The translations under genes were made by a program, and so were the position numbers. A DNA stretch of 64,000 bases. Source: Paradesertivirga sp966210515. GTDB taxonomy: Bacteria; Bacteroidota; Bacteroidia; Sphingobacteriales; Sphingobacteriaceae. The stretch covers positions 1-64,000 of the forward strand of contig CBIHLM010000001.1 of NCBI GenBank assembly GCA_966210515.1, written 5' to 3'. Shown piece after piece: positions 46,654 to 55,264 of this stretch. A model generated the notes under the pieces. That model did no database searches, was not told the origin of the DNA, and saw nothing but the letters and a program-made list of their open reading frames with translations. How positions within the stretch are numbered: position 1 is the stretch's first letter; each line of letters begins with the position of its first letter.

Positions 46654-47751
46654 ATGGCAGGTAACTCATTTGGACAATTGTTCCGCATAACAACTTTCGG
46701 CGAATCACATGGTGAAGCTATTGGAGTCATTATAGACGGCTGTCCTTCTAATATTGACGTGGATATTGAATTCATTCAAAGTGAATTGGACAAAAGAAAA
46801 CCTGGACAGTCGAAAATCACTACCCAAAGAAAAGAAAGTGATACAGCTCAAATACTTTCAGGCATTTTCGAAGGTAAAACTACAGGAACTCCGATTGCTT
46901 TGCTGATACCCAACGAGGATCACCGTTCCAAAGATTACGATCATAACAAGGACATCTTCCGTCCCTCTCATGCGGATTTTACTTACCAATCAAAATATGG
47001 TATCCGCGATTACCGCGGAGGCGGCAGGTCGTCTGCCCGTGAAACTGCGGCCCGAGTTGCTGCGGGTGCAATTGCAAAGCTTTTCCTGGCCCAAAAAGGT
47101 ATTGAGATTTTTGCCCATGTCTCTTCTGCAGGCACTATAGATTCGCCAAACATACCGTTCGAAAACATCAAGGAACTGGTAGAAATCAGAGAGAGTAACA
47201 TTGTGCGTTGTGCGGACCCCGCTACGGCTCACGAAATGATCGAATTCATTGATCAGATTAGAAAAGACGGCGATACAGTAGGCGGAAAAGTTTCCTGCAT
47301 TATAAAGAACTGTCCGGTGGGTTTAGGAGAGCCTGTATTTGACAAACTGCACGCGGATTTAGGTAAAGCTATGCTAAGCATTAATGCGGTTCATGGCTTT
47401 GATTATGGATCTGGTTTTGCCGGATCTGAAATGAAAGGCTCGGAACACAATGACCTTTTTATTCCGGCCTCAGAAGGAAAATCTGTTTCAACACTAACCA
47501 ATTACTCCGGGGGTATTCAAGGTGGTATTTCGAATGGGATGGACATCATGTTCAGAGTAGCATTTAAACCTGTTGCTACCATTATGAGCAACCAGCAAAC
47601 GGTAGATAAGGAAGGGAATGCTGCGGAAATAAAGGGAAAAGGAAGACATGACCCTTGTGTGGTACCCAGAGCGGTGGCAATTGTAGAGGCCATGGCAGCT
47701 TTGGTAATTGCAGATCACTATATAAGAAACATGGCATATTCGGCCAATTAG
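46654..47751 (+). CDS. aroC: Chorismate synthase
   Basis: FMN-dependent removal of phosphate from EPSP to give chorismate. The chosen ATG gives 365 aa beginning MAGNSFGQLFRITTFGESHG, the family's standard N-terminus. An in-frame TTG 16 codons upstream lies in the repeat and is rejected. Signatures present: GESHGEAIGVIIDGCP, RPSHADFTYQSKYGIRDYRG, GGRSSARETAARVAAGAIAK and GKGRHDPCVVPRAVAIVEAM. Last gene of the aromatic unit, ended by a strong hairpin. Confidence 0.96.
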   Translation: MAGNSFGQLFRITTFGESHGEAIGVIIDGCPSNIDVDIEFIQSELDKRKPGQSKITTQRKESDTAQILSGIFEGKTTGTPIALLIPNEDHRSKDYDHNKDIFRPSHADFTYQSKYGIRDYRGGGRSSARETAARVAAGAIAKLFLAQKGIEIFAHVSSAGTIDSPNIPFENIKELVEIRESNIVRCADPATAHEMIEFIDQIRKDGDTVGGKVSCIIKNCPVGLGEPVFDKLHADLGKAMLSINAVHGFDYGSGFAGSEMKGSEHNDLFIPASEGKSVSTLTNYSGGIQGGISNGMDIMFRVAFKPVATIMSNQQTVDKEGNAAEIKGKGRHDPCVVPRAVAIVEAMAALVIADHYIRNMAYSAN

Positions 47752-47770
47752 CTCTTTGTAAAATATAAAC

Positions 47771-47796
47771 GCTGATGTGAAGAGCCTCACATCAGC
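47771..47796 (+). terminator. Terminator of the aromatic operon
   Basis: GCTGATGTGA and TCACATCAGC form a perfect 10-bp stem with a 6-nt loop, 19 nt after aroC. The downstream sequence is T-rich but interrupted (ATTTATTTTG). It also faces the 3' end of the minus-strand gene at 47827. Confidence 0.75.
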
Positions 47797-47826
47797 ATTT
47801 ATTTTGCTTATTAAAATTGGTTTTTG

Positions 47827-48228
47827 CTAATGAGTGGAATCATTAGGAATGTCGGGAAGGGAGTTTAAATTATTTTGATAAGATGTAGGGTCGATCGGAC
47901 CACGTCGCAATACTTTATCATGCGCTTCAACAAAGGTGTTGTATTTGTTTCTCCAATAAACTACTGATTCAAACTGATTTTTTTTACTATCCTGATTCCA
48001 TATTTTTCGATTATTTAGAAATCGTTCGCTGTATGACAGAAATGGATATTCGGAGGAAATATTTCTATTCAACATCCTTCCTATCTTATAAATCAGTTCG
48101 TTGTTTAGACTCTCTTTGTTAAACCAGTTGGAAATTGAGTGTCTGCCTGTTTTTATTTTCTTTGAAATTTCACTGACACTGAAAGGATTGCGCCAGCTAA
48201 CAAGCTCTAATGTTTTGCTATGTTGCAT
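47827..48228 (-). CDS. Small helix-turn-helix protein
   Basis: The 133 aa protein has an N-terminal helix-turn-helix resembling Bacteroidota XRE/phage-repressor-like proteins: FSVSEISKKIKTGRHSISNWF, then NELIYKIGRMLNRNIS. The C-terminal half is basic and without recognised domain (YWRNKYNTFVEAHDKVLRRG). Probably a DNA-binding regulator; target unknown. Its upstream region holds no clear -7 box. Confidence 0.65.
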   Translation of the reverse strand: MQHSKTLELVSWRNPFSVSEISKKIKTGRHSISNWFNKESLNNELIYKIGRMLNRNISSEYPFLSYSERFLNNRKIWNQDSKKNQFESVVYWRNKYNTFVEAHDKVLRRGPIDPTSYQNNLNSLPDIPNDSTH

Positions 48229-48494
48229 ACATTCTAGTTTAGTAATAATACTAAAAGCGTATTTTTTTCAGATCTCTCACCCGCAGTTAGGCTGATCATT
48301 TATTATAGTTGATTTTTCTCCATAGGCACTGATTATTTTAGAATTAATTTGTGTTAACCAAGTTAGAAGAATCAGCCAATTTTAACATGCAATTATTGGG
48401 GCATTTTCTACCAAAACTAAACTTTGACAGAAAAATATATATATTAAAAATAAAAATCACCTATTTTACACTGTTAGACTAAAAAAATAAAATC

Positions 48495-49697
48495 TTACGC
48501 TAACTTTTTGAAGTAAGACTTAGGCATTCCGCCGGTTTCCTTTTTAAATGCTCTATAAAATGTACTACAGCTTTTAAATCCTGATTCATTTGCGATAGCC
48601 TCAATAGTCATTTTGTCCGACTTTTCAGGGTATCTTTCAATAAAATCCTTTATCCGATAAGAATTTACCCAGTCGCGAAAATTATTACCGATAATGCTGT
48701 TAATTACGAAAGAGCAATGGTGCATCGGGATATTTAACTCCTGTGCAAGATCAATAATTTGAAAATCATCCTTCAGAAACGGCCTTTTAGACGTCATAAA
48801 CTCCTCTATAGTATTTAAATAACTTTGGCCCAAGGTGTCGGAAATAATTTTATTAGGAGCAGCCTCTGAATGAGCACTTGAATCAGGTTTAACTTTTTTT
48901 ACCTCGATATTATCCGACACAAGTAAATACCCATACAAAAGATTTGGGTTATACAAAAGATAAAGAACAATACTTAAAAACACTAATGCATTAATAGCGA
49001 TAAACCAGTGGAAGCCAGAGCTCGATTGACCTCCAACAAACATTTCCAGGCGATTGGATATCAGGGGTAAAAACCGGATAATTTGTACAACACTTACCGA
49101 AACCAGTAAAGAAAGCAACCATATTTTCAGCGACCTATCCGCATTTTTCCTGGACAATAATTTCGACCGTATTAAAGAACGCCATGTAAAAAAAAGGTAA
49201 ACTATAAACAATGGAGGTCTTAATACTAAATGATAATAATAGGGCAAAAACCCTGTCTGCGAACTCAACAAGCTTTTAGGATCTTCAACAATTTGTTTGG
49301 TAATTAGCTCCCAATCGATTGACGGCGAAAAATACCATGGCAACATCTCCACAAAGGCTAACACCGCCGGAATAAAGTGAAGCCATTCCTCCTTCCTGAT
49401 ACGTATTCTCTTTTTTATAAGACAGTTGACATACAAATACAAACAAGCCGGAGCCGCATATGAAAATGGAATAAAGAGATTTAAGAGGTAGGGAAAATTC
49501 ACTAATTGCTCGCTTTTCACCAAAAGATACACCAAATTTTGTCCTACTCTAGCAAATAATATAACCGCCACAAAACGGTTTAATAATTGGTATTTGGATT
49601 TTGATATCCATAAATGGATGGAAAAAATTAGAATAAGAAAAGTTCCCGAAATAATAATTACATCAAAAAATCGATCAAAATTGGCTATGTTAATCAT
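48495..49697 (-). CDS. AraC-family regulator with seven-helix membrane N-terminus
   Basis: 400 aa. The first ~260 residues form about seven transmembrane helices (IIISGTFLILIFSIHLWI, FVAVILFARVGQNLVYLLV, FIAINALVFLSIVLYLLY). A cytoplasmic linker and a C-terminal AraC/XylS DNA-binding domain follow (DDFQIIDLAQELNIPMHH, MTIEAIANESGFKSCSTFYRAFKKETGGMPKSYF). This membrane-bound AraC layout is common in Bacteroidota; a membrane signal would control DNA binding directly. Neighbours do not reveal its target. Confidence 0.9.
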   Translation of the reverse strand: MINIANFDRFFDVIIISGTFLILIFSIHLWISKSKYQLLNRFVAVILFARVGQNLVYLLVKSEQLVNFPYLLNLFIPFSYAAPACLYLYVNCLIKKRIRIRKEEWLHFIPAVLAFVEMLPWYFSPSIDWELITKQIVEDPKSLLSSQTGFLPYYYHLVLRPPLFIVYLFFTWRSLIRSKLLSRKNADRSLKIWLLSLLVSVSVVQIIRFLPLISNRLEMFVGGQSSSGFHWFIAINALVFLSIVLYLLYNPNLLYGYLLVSDNIEVKKVKPDSSAHSEAAPNKIISDTLGQSYLNTIEEFMTSKRPFLKDDFQIIDLAQELNIPMHHCSFVINSIIGNNFRDWVNSYRIKDFIERYPEKSDKMTIEAIANESGFKSCSTFYRAFKKETGGMPKSYFKKLA

Positions 49698-50057
49698 TTA
49701 TAAAAAACGAGTAAGTTTTGTAATTGATAACAATACGATCTGAGCTAACCCCAAGAGCACTCTTGCTTATAACCAGAAAAATGAAATTTCTAAAACGGTC
49801 TAAATTGATTTATTATATTGCATTAATATAACACAATTTAATAAAATATTCATATAAGGACATTATTTTATCACTTTGCGGGGGCTTTACCACAAAAATG
49901 ATACACCCATGCGGCAATAGAAATATCACCAGACAACAATTATTACTTAAAATTAAAAAATGGAAATCCCTGACACCGCGCAGTTAGGACATTGAAAAAG
50001 CTCGCGTCTAATTGACTACGGTGAATATTGTCTCAGGAATTCTAATAGACTAAATTA
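49698..50057. other. Intergenic region between the AraC regulator and the E1 gene
   Basis: 360 nt, AT-rich. No small ORF, RNA gene, repeat or convincing terminator was seen. It should hold the promoter of the AraC-family gene and the 3' end signals of the E1 gene. Confidence 0.4.
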
Positions 50058-52475
50058 TTAAAACCAGGCCGGGTATTTCCCTGGATCAACCTCGCTCATC
50101 ATTTCATAAATGGATTCGACAACATCGTCGATCGAAGGCTTTGTAAAGTAATCCCCATCGGTACCATAAGGTGGTCGATGCTCTTTCGCGGTGATAGTTC
50201 TCGGTGCACTATCGAGGTAGTAGTATCCTTTTTGTCTTTCAACGATCTGTTGCAATATGAACGCAGAGGCGCCGCCGGGTACGTCTTCATCTACGACTAA
50301 TAACTTACTGGTTTTCTTGAGTGATTCGACACAAACCCCATTTAAATCAAAAGGGTGCAGGGTCTGAGGATCGACAATTTCAATGGAAATCCCTAGTCTC
50401 TCCAGCTCTTCCACTGCATCCTGAACGATGCGCAAAGTCGAACCATAAGAGACTACAGTGATATCGGTCCCTGCTTTTATTACTTCGGCTACGCCTAAGG
50501 GAACGGTAAACTCGCCTGCGTTTAAAGGCAATCTCTCTTTTAATCGATACCCGTTTAAATTTTCGATTACAATTGCAGGCTCATCACCTCTGAGTAAAGT
50601 ATTATACAAACCGGCAGCCTGGGTCATGTTACGCGGTACGCAAATATGAATACCGCGCATCGACCCCAAAATCACAGACATGGGCGAACCGGAATGCCAT
50701 ATTCCCTCCAGCCTGTGACCACGGGTTCTGATAATCAAGGGAGACTTTTGACCTCCTTTTGTACGATAACTTAAACAAGCCAAATCATCGCTGACTACAT
50801 ACAGCGCATATAACAGATAGTCAACGTATTGAATTTCTGCAATTGGCCTCAAGCCTCGCAGGGCTAAACCAATTCCCTGACCTATAATCGTACTTTCTCT
50901 TATCCCCGTATCTGCAACCCGGATTTTACCATGTTTTGCCTGCAAGCCGGCAAAACCCTGATTCACGTCTCCAATACTCCCAACATCTTCACCAAAAGCC
51001 AGGATCCGGGCGTCGCGTGTAAAGTTTTCATCAAAGCAGGCATTCAAAATTTCTCTTCCATCTATCAATTTTGCATCGTCGCTATATTCGGCCGCAACAA
51101 CAGGTACTGCAAGAGGCGATTCGATAGAATTGGTAAATAATTTGGAATTATATCGTTCTTTATTTAAGTCGAGGTTCCTTTTATACCAGTTTAAAAGATT
51201 CTGTTTGGCTTCAGACTGATCTTTAGCCAAATACCTAACCGCTTTGCGTATCGCCACAAAAACATCGGTTCTGGTAACTTCAGCGTTAGTCTTTAAAGTT
51301 GCTGCCAGCTTGTTAAAGTGATCAAGCTGAAAGGCTTCCAATAAGACTGCCACTTCCTTAGCCTCCTGAATCAGGACACGATGAAAAGCGTCCCAGGCTG
51401 CCTTTTGACATTCTTTAACATATCTTTTTGCTTCGCTTTCAATCTCAACCAATTCCTCCTCAGTCGCAACCGCTGATTCGAGCACCCAATTTCTCATTTG
51501 CAGAAGACAGTCGTATTCTGCTTCCCAGTTTAAACGCTCCTGAGATTTATATCTCTCGTGAGAGCCTGAAGAAGAATGCCCCTGAGGCTGAGTCATTTCC
51601 CACACATGGATCATCACCGGAATATGTTTCTCCCGGCAAATATTTATTGCTTTTTCATAGGTTTCACACAGGCCGGGATAATCCCATCCTCTTACTTTAA
51701 ATATCTCAAAGCCCTCACCTTTTTCATCGCGCTGAAAACCCCTTAAAACTTCCGAAATATCCTGCTTAGTGGTTTGATATTTCTGCGGAACAGATATAGC
51801 ATAACTATCATCCCAAATAGATATTGCCAAAGGGACTTGCAGTACTCCGGCAGCATTTATAGCTTCAAAAAACACTCCCTCGGAAGTAGATCCATTTCCT
51901 ATGGTACCGAAGGCAACTTCATTCCCGTTCACCGAAAAATCTTTCAGAAAGCTCAACTCAGAGTTCTCCCTGTAAAGTTTAGAGGCCTGAGCCAGACCCA
52001 CCAACCGCGCCATTTGTCCGCCTGTAGTAGAAATATCCGCGGACGTCATTTTCATTTCCGTCTGATTTTTCCAGGTTCCATCTTCGTTAAGAATGCGGGT
52101 GGAAAAATGAGCATTCATCTGGCGACCGCCGGAGAAGGGCTCCTCGTCTACATTGGTATTTGCGTAGAGTTGAGAAAAAAACTCGGTAATTGTAGCCATT
52201 CCGGTAGCGAACATGAACGTCTGATCCCGATAGTAACCTGAACGCCAATCGCCTTTTTTAAAGGCCTTGGCCATAGCAACCTGAGCAACTTCTTTACCGT
52301 CGCCAAAGATTCCAAACTTTGCCTTGCCTGTAAGAACTTCCTTCCGGCCAAGCAAACTCGTCTGACGGCTTTCATAGCATATCCGATAATCATTCAGTAC
52401 AATATGTTTGAAGTCTTCAAAGCTTAGCTCAGAAACATCGAATTGATTAGTTACATTCATTAGGGTTTCACTCAT
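50058..52475 (-). CDS. 2-oxoacid dehydrogenase E1, fused alpha and beta subunits
   Basis: 805 aa, TPP-dependent decarboxylase component, probably of the branched-chain 2-oxoacid type. The alpha half (about 1-400) has FKKGDWRSGYYRDQTFMFATG and the TPP motif GNGSTSEGVFFEAINAAGVLQVP ending in DD. The beta half (about 460-805) has ILAFGEDVGSIGDVNQGFAGLQ, RVADTGIRESTIIGQGIGLAL and PQTLHPFDLNG. Such fusions are common in Bacteroidota. E2 is not in this window; an E3 gene (lpdA) is at 10895-12283. Confidence 0.92.
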   Translation of the reverse strand: MSETLMNVTNQFDVSELSFEDFKHIVLNDYRICYESRQTSLLGRKEVLTGKAKFGIFGDGKEVAQVAMAKAFKKGDWRSGYYRDQTFMFATGMATITEFFSQLYANTNVDEEPFSGGRQMNAHFSTRILNEDGTWKNQTEMKMTSADISTTGGQMARLVGLAQASKLYRENSELSFLKDFSVNGNEVAFGTIGNGSTSEGVFFEAINAAGVLQVPLAISIWDDSYAISVPQKYQTTKQDISEVLRGFQRDEKGEGFEIFKVRGWDYPGLCETYEKAINICREKHIPVMIHVWEMTQPQGHSSSGSHERYKSQERLNWEAEYDCLLQMRNWVLESAVATEEELVEIESEAKRYVKECQKAAWDAFHRVLIQEAKEVAVLLEAFQLDHFNKLAATLKTNAEVTRTDVFVAIRKAVRYLAKDQSEAKQNLLNWYKRNLDLNKERYNSKLFTNSIESPLAVPVVAAEYSDDAKLIDGREILNACFDENFTRDARILAFGEDVGSIGDVNQGFAGLQAKHGKIRVADTGIRESTIIGQGIGLALRGLRPIAEIQYVDYLLYALYVVSDDLACLSYRTKGGQKSPLIIRTRGHRLEGIWHSGSPMSVILGSMRGIHICVPRNMTQAAGLYNTLLRGDEPAIVIENLNGYRLKERLPLNAGEFTVPLGVAEVIKAGTDITVVSYGSTLRIVQDAVEELERLGISIEIVDPQTLHPFDLNGVCVESLKKTSKLLVVDEDVPGGASAFILQQIVERQKGYYYLDSAPRTITAKEHRPPYGTDGDYFTKPSIDDVVESIYEMMSEVDPGKYPAWF

Positions 52476-52553
52476 TTCTCAACCGGTTCCAAAATTAATA
52501 AAATATACAAGGTATGAAACCCTATCTTCATTATTGCGTAAAAAGGGCTCGTT

Positions 52554-52582
52554 TTTGAATATAAAAAATAAATATATCTTTG
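52554..52582 (+). promoter_or_regulatory. Promoter candidate of the DUF1573 gene
   Basis: TTTG at 52554-52557 and TATCTTTG at 52575-52582 match the Bacteroidota elements, but the 17-nt spacer is shorter than the usual ~20. The leader to the ATG at 52669 would be about 80 nt. Confidence 0.5.
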
Positions 52583-52668
52583 TACAACACTTGGATAAAA
52601 GCGCCGTTTACATCTTAATTACATGATAATTAAACCGGGCGTATATAGTTCAGTCTAATTAAAAAAAC

Positions 52669-53067
52669 ATGAAAATGAAAAAGCTATTTACCTTTTGCGC
52701 AGTTATCTTAACCTTCGTTGCTTTTACGGCTATGAAATCCGTACTCGAAGCAGAATTTAAGTTTGTTGAAGAAACACACGATTTTGGCAAGATACCTCAA
52801 GGCAAACCTGTAACGTATGAATTTAAGTTCACTAATGTAGGAGATTCGCCTATAATAATTTCGAATGTTGAAGCATCGTGCGGTTGCACAGTACCTAAAT
52901 ATTCAAGCACGCCTGTAAAAAAGGGGGAAACGGGAGTTATTACTGCAACATTTAACGCGGCGGCAGTTGGCGCATTTAACAAAGTAATCACGGTTAAATC
53001 AAACGCCAAAACACCGGTTAAATACTTATACATTAAAGGTGAAGTAGTAAGCACCAGCAGCAGATAA
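52669..53067 (+). CDS. DUF1573 domain secreted protein
   Basis: 132 aa with signal peptide (MKMKKLFTFCAVILTFVAFTAM) and one DUF1573 domain of Ig-like/ASPM-SPD-2 fold: FVEETHDFGKIPQGKPVTYEFKF, then VEASCGCTVPKYS and TGVITATFNA. The CGC cysteines are typical of the family. Periplasmic or surface protein of unknown function, frequent in Bacteroidota. It is followed by a strong terminator. Confidence 0.9.
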   Translation: MKMKKLFTFCAVILTFVAFTAMKSVLEAEFKFVEETHDFGKIPQGKPVTYEFKFTNVGDSPIIISNVEASCGCTVPKYSSTPVKKGETGVITATFNAAAVGAFNKVITVKSNAKTPVKYLYIKGEVVSTSSR

Positions 53068-53086
53068 ACAATCAATAAAGATTTTG

Positions 53087-53116
53087 AAAAACCTCTCTGC
53101 TAACAGAGAGGTTTTT
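53087..53116 (+). terminator. Rho-independent terminator after the DUF1573 gene
   Basis: AAAAACCTCTCTG and CAGAGAGGTTTTT form a perfect 13-bp stem with loop CTAA and a T-tract. The T-tract runs into the -7 element of the next gene. Confidence 0.92.
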
Positions 53117-53117
53117 T

Positions 53118-53125
53118 TATTTTTG
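53118..53125 (+). promoter_or_regulatory. Candidate -7 element of the aminotransferase gene
   Basis: TATTTTTG (TAnnTTTG) lies 6 nt before the ATG, in the same arrangement as purM: TATTTTTG, three bases ending AG, three bases ending CC, then ATG. It implies a leaderless or nearly leaderless mRNA. No -33 TTTG is evident. Confidence 0.4.
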
Positions 53126-53131
53126 TAGCCC

Positions 53132-54358
53132 ATGCCAAAAATCTCTAACAAGGGAAAGCAGATGCCTGCTTCCCCTATACGAAAATTAACACCATTTGCA
53201 GACAAGGCAAAAAAGCTTGGTAGAAAGGTGTATCATTTAAATATCGGTCAACCTGATATTGAAACTCCTGAAGCGATGCTGAATGCGATCAAGAACATCG
53301 ATTTTAAGGTTTGGGCCTATACTCAGTCTGAAGGAAACTTATCATACCGTGAAAAACTAGTCGAGTATTACAATAAGGCGGGCTACAATATCAGTATCGA
53401 AGATATATTCGTTACAACCGGAGCCTCGGAAGCTATTGTAATTGCTTTACAAACCTGCATGGATGATGGTGATGAAATTATCATCCCCGAGCCTTTTTAT
53501 GCAAATTATAATGCATTTGCATGGATGAGCAACGTGACAATAAAGCCGGTTTTGTCGACAATTGAGACAGGATTCGCTTTACCTGCCATAAGCGAGTTTG
53601 AAAAGCAGATTACTGACAAAACAAAAGCAATATTTATATGCAATCCTAATAACCCTACTGGATATTTATATTCTTATGATGAGCTAGAAGAGCTAAAAAA
53701 GCTTTGCTTAAAGTACGACCTGTATCTATTTGCCGATGAAGCTTACCGTGAATTTTGTTATGATGATAACAAGTTTTTCTCGCCGATGCACCTGGATGGC
53801 ATTGATGAAAATGTTTTAATATTCGACAGTGTTTCGAAACGATACAGCGCCTGTGGCGCACGTTTGGGCTGCTTCATCACCAAAAACAAAAAAGTAATCG
53901 AAACGGCTCTGAAATTCGCTCAGGCGAGATTAAGTCCGGGTATGGTCTCGCAGATAGCAGCAGAAGCAGCAGTGGATACACCTGCGTCTTATTTTGAAAG
54001 AGTAAATAAAGAATATACGGAAAGACGCAATATGCTTGTCGAGGCACTGAACAAGATGGAAGGCGTTTTTTGTCCCAATCCTGGTGGTGCTTTTTACGTG
54101 GTTGCGCGTTTCCCGGTTGACGACTCAGAAAAATTCTGCCAGTGGATGCTGGAAGAGTTCTCATATGACAATCAGACAGTGATGATGGCTCCGGCGGCTG
54201 GTTTTTACAGTACTCCCGGCGCTGGCAAAGATGAAATCAGATTGGCATACGTTTTGAACAAGAAAGATTTGAAGAATGCAATGATTTGCCTGGAGAAAGC
54301 GTTACAAGAATATCCGGGAAGAAAGCTTAAAGCAGAAAGCTTAAAGCAGAAAGCTTAA
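53132..54358 (+). CDS. PLP-dependent class I/II aminotransferase
   Basis: 408 aa fold-type I enzyme of the aspartate/aromatic aminotransferase group. Landmarks: NIGQPDIETPEAM, FVTTGASEAIVIALQTCMDDGDEII, ICNPNNPTGYLYS, LFADEAYREFCYD, and the PLP-lysine segment DSVSKRYSACGARLGCF. It could serve the last step of Phe/Tyr synthesis, given the aromatic operon 5 kb upstream, but specificity cannot be read from sequence. The last residues (KLKAESLKQKA) are encoded by a 14-bp tandem repeat that contains the stop codon. Confidence 0.92.
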   Translation: MPKISNKGKQMPASPIRKLTPFADKAKKLGRKVYHLNIGQPDIETPEAMLNAIKNIDFKVWAYTQSEGNLSYREKLVEYYNKAGYNISIEDIFVTTGASEAIVIALQTCMDDGDEIIIPEPFYANYNAFAWMSNVTIKPVLSTIETGFALPAISEFEKQITDKTKAIFICNPNNPTGYLYSYDELEELKKLCLKYDLYLFADEAYREFCYDDNKFFSPMHLDGIDENVLIFDSVSKRYSACGARLGCFITKNKKVIETALKFAQARLSPGMVSQIAAEAAVDTPASYFERVNKEYTERRNMLVEALNKMEGVFCPNPGGAFYVVARFPVDDSEKFCQWMLEEFSYDNQTVMMAPAAGFYSTPGAGKDEIRLAYVLNKKDLKNAMICLEKALQEYPGRKLKAESLKQKA

Positions 54359-54361
54359 AGC
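54320..54361 (+). repeat. 14-bp tandem repeat, three perfect copies, spanning a stop codon
   Basis: AGAAAGCTTAAAGC occurs three times without mismatch. The aminotransferase stop (TAA, 54356-54358) is inside the third copy. As 14 is not a multiple of 3, gain or loss of a copy shifts the frame of the C-terminal tail. Confidence 0.93.
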
Positions 54362-54420
54362 AATATTTAACGTTCTTTTAGTTTTTTACTTTTTAATTTT
54401 AACTTTTCACTTAACACATC

Positions 54421-54786
54421 GGGCCCGACCGGAATTGACAGGATGGCGGCAGGTATGTAAGCATGCAGCGCGTTGTGAGACTAGCGCTCTAATCTGAACT
54501 CTCAAAACAATAATTGGCGAAAATAACTACGCCTTAGCTGCCTAATTTAGAATTAGCATAGCTTTTGTCCCGCTGGTATTCTGTTCTGTTATATCAGCAT
54601 ATGGGGCATCGATCAACAGAACTGGTTTGGTTAAGGGTGCGAAAACCGAACGAGATAAAGCACATAAGGAAGACGGTACAGGCAATCGGCCAGCCTTCCC
54701 CTTCCCGACAATAAAATGGCTGATAAGCATGTAGAAAGCATATTTTGTTCCATGTTTGGACGAGAGTTCGAATCTCTCCGGGTCCA
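54421..54786 (+). ncRNA. ssrA: Transfer-messenger RNA (tmRNA)
   Basis: Rescues stalled ribosomes by trans-translation. The 5' end GGGCCCG pairs with 3' CGGGTCC (one G-U) as the acceptor stem. The T-arm is GAGAG-TTCGAAT-CTCTC at the 3' end. The tag frame GGC GAA AAT AAC TAC GCC TTA GCT GCC TAA encodes GENNYALAA, the type usual in Bacteroidota, with resume codon GGC. CCA is not encoded after the discriminator A at 54786. A terminator follows. Confidence 0.96.
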
Positions 54787-54805
54787 CACAAACCTCAAAT
54801 TGAGG

Positions 54806-54840
54806 AAAAAGGCGGTAATTAAAAAATTATCGCCTTTTTT
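54806..54840 (+). terminator. Terminator of ssrA
   Basis: AAAAAGGCGGTAATT pairs with AATTATCGCCTTTTT (one G-U) around a short A-rich loop, followed by T residues. It lies 20 nt after the tmRNA 3' end. Confidence 0.88.
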
Positions 54841-55177
54841 CGTTTTCTTCCTATTAATCTCATTGTAAATCAGACAAAAAACGTGAAAAAATTCAACGAA
54901 AGATTATCGTATTAATGGAGGAAATATTAAAGCATCCGGAAATGCTTTTGGGACCATTTAAAAGTAAATATTAGTCTGTTTTGAGATATAAAAATGAGAA
55001 GAATTACCCAATGTAAGTATAATAAATCCACCCTCTCCTACAATACGAATTCGGATTATTTCAGACATATACATTTACTCTCGAGTGCAGCGTATATGCC
55101 ATAAAGTTTATGAAAAGATCTGATGGGATCCATTGAAAAAATCAATGGATTTGCTTGAATCAATTAATAGGTTATGC
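54841..55177. other. Intergenic region upstream of metY
   Basis: No gene recognised. It holds a 9-bp hairpin (ATCCATTGA / TCAATGGAT, 55128-55150) without a strong T-tract and a 19-codon ORF at 54915 of doubtful reality. I looked for a SAM-type riboswitch ahead of metY and could not recognise one. Confidence 0.45.
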
Positions 55178-55209
55178 TTTGCTTTGACACTTTACTATGC
55201 ATACTTTTG
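55178..55209 (+). promoter_or_regulatory. Promoter of metY with overlapping palindrome
   Basis: TTTG at 55178-55181, a 20-nt spacer and TACTTTTG at 55202-55209 match the Bacteroidota consensus well. The -7 box lies within the palindrome ATACTTT-TG-AAAGTAT (55201-55216), a plausible repressor site. Confidence 0.7.
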
Positions 55210-55264
55210 AAAGTATAGCGATGCAACACTATCGTTCAACTTAGTTACACTAAAATCAAAAAGC

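Noticed and set aside
54542..54791. Two minus-strand ORFs of 81 and 65 codons
   Set aside because: They are antisense to the tmRNA gene and are a well-known type of spurious annotation.
54915..54974. 19-codon ORF with three Met codons upstream of metY
   Set aside because: No promoter close by and no hairpin pair after its stop; Met codons are too few to argue for an attenuator.
54841..55264. Possible SAM or other riboswitch before metY
   Set aside because: Only a simple 9-bp hairpin is visible; no conserved SAM-I or SAM-II core could be recognised by eye.
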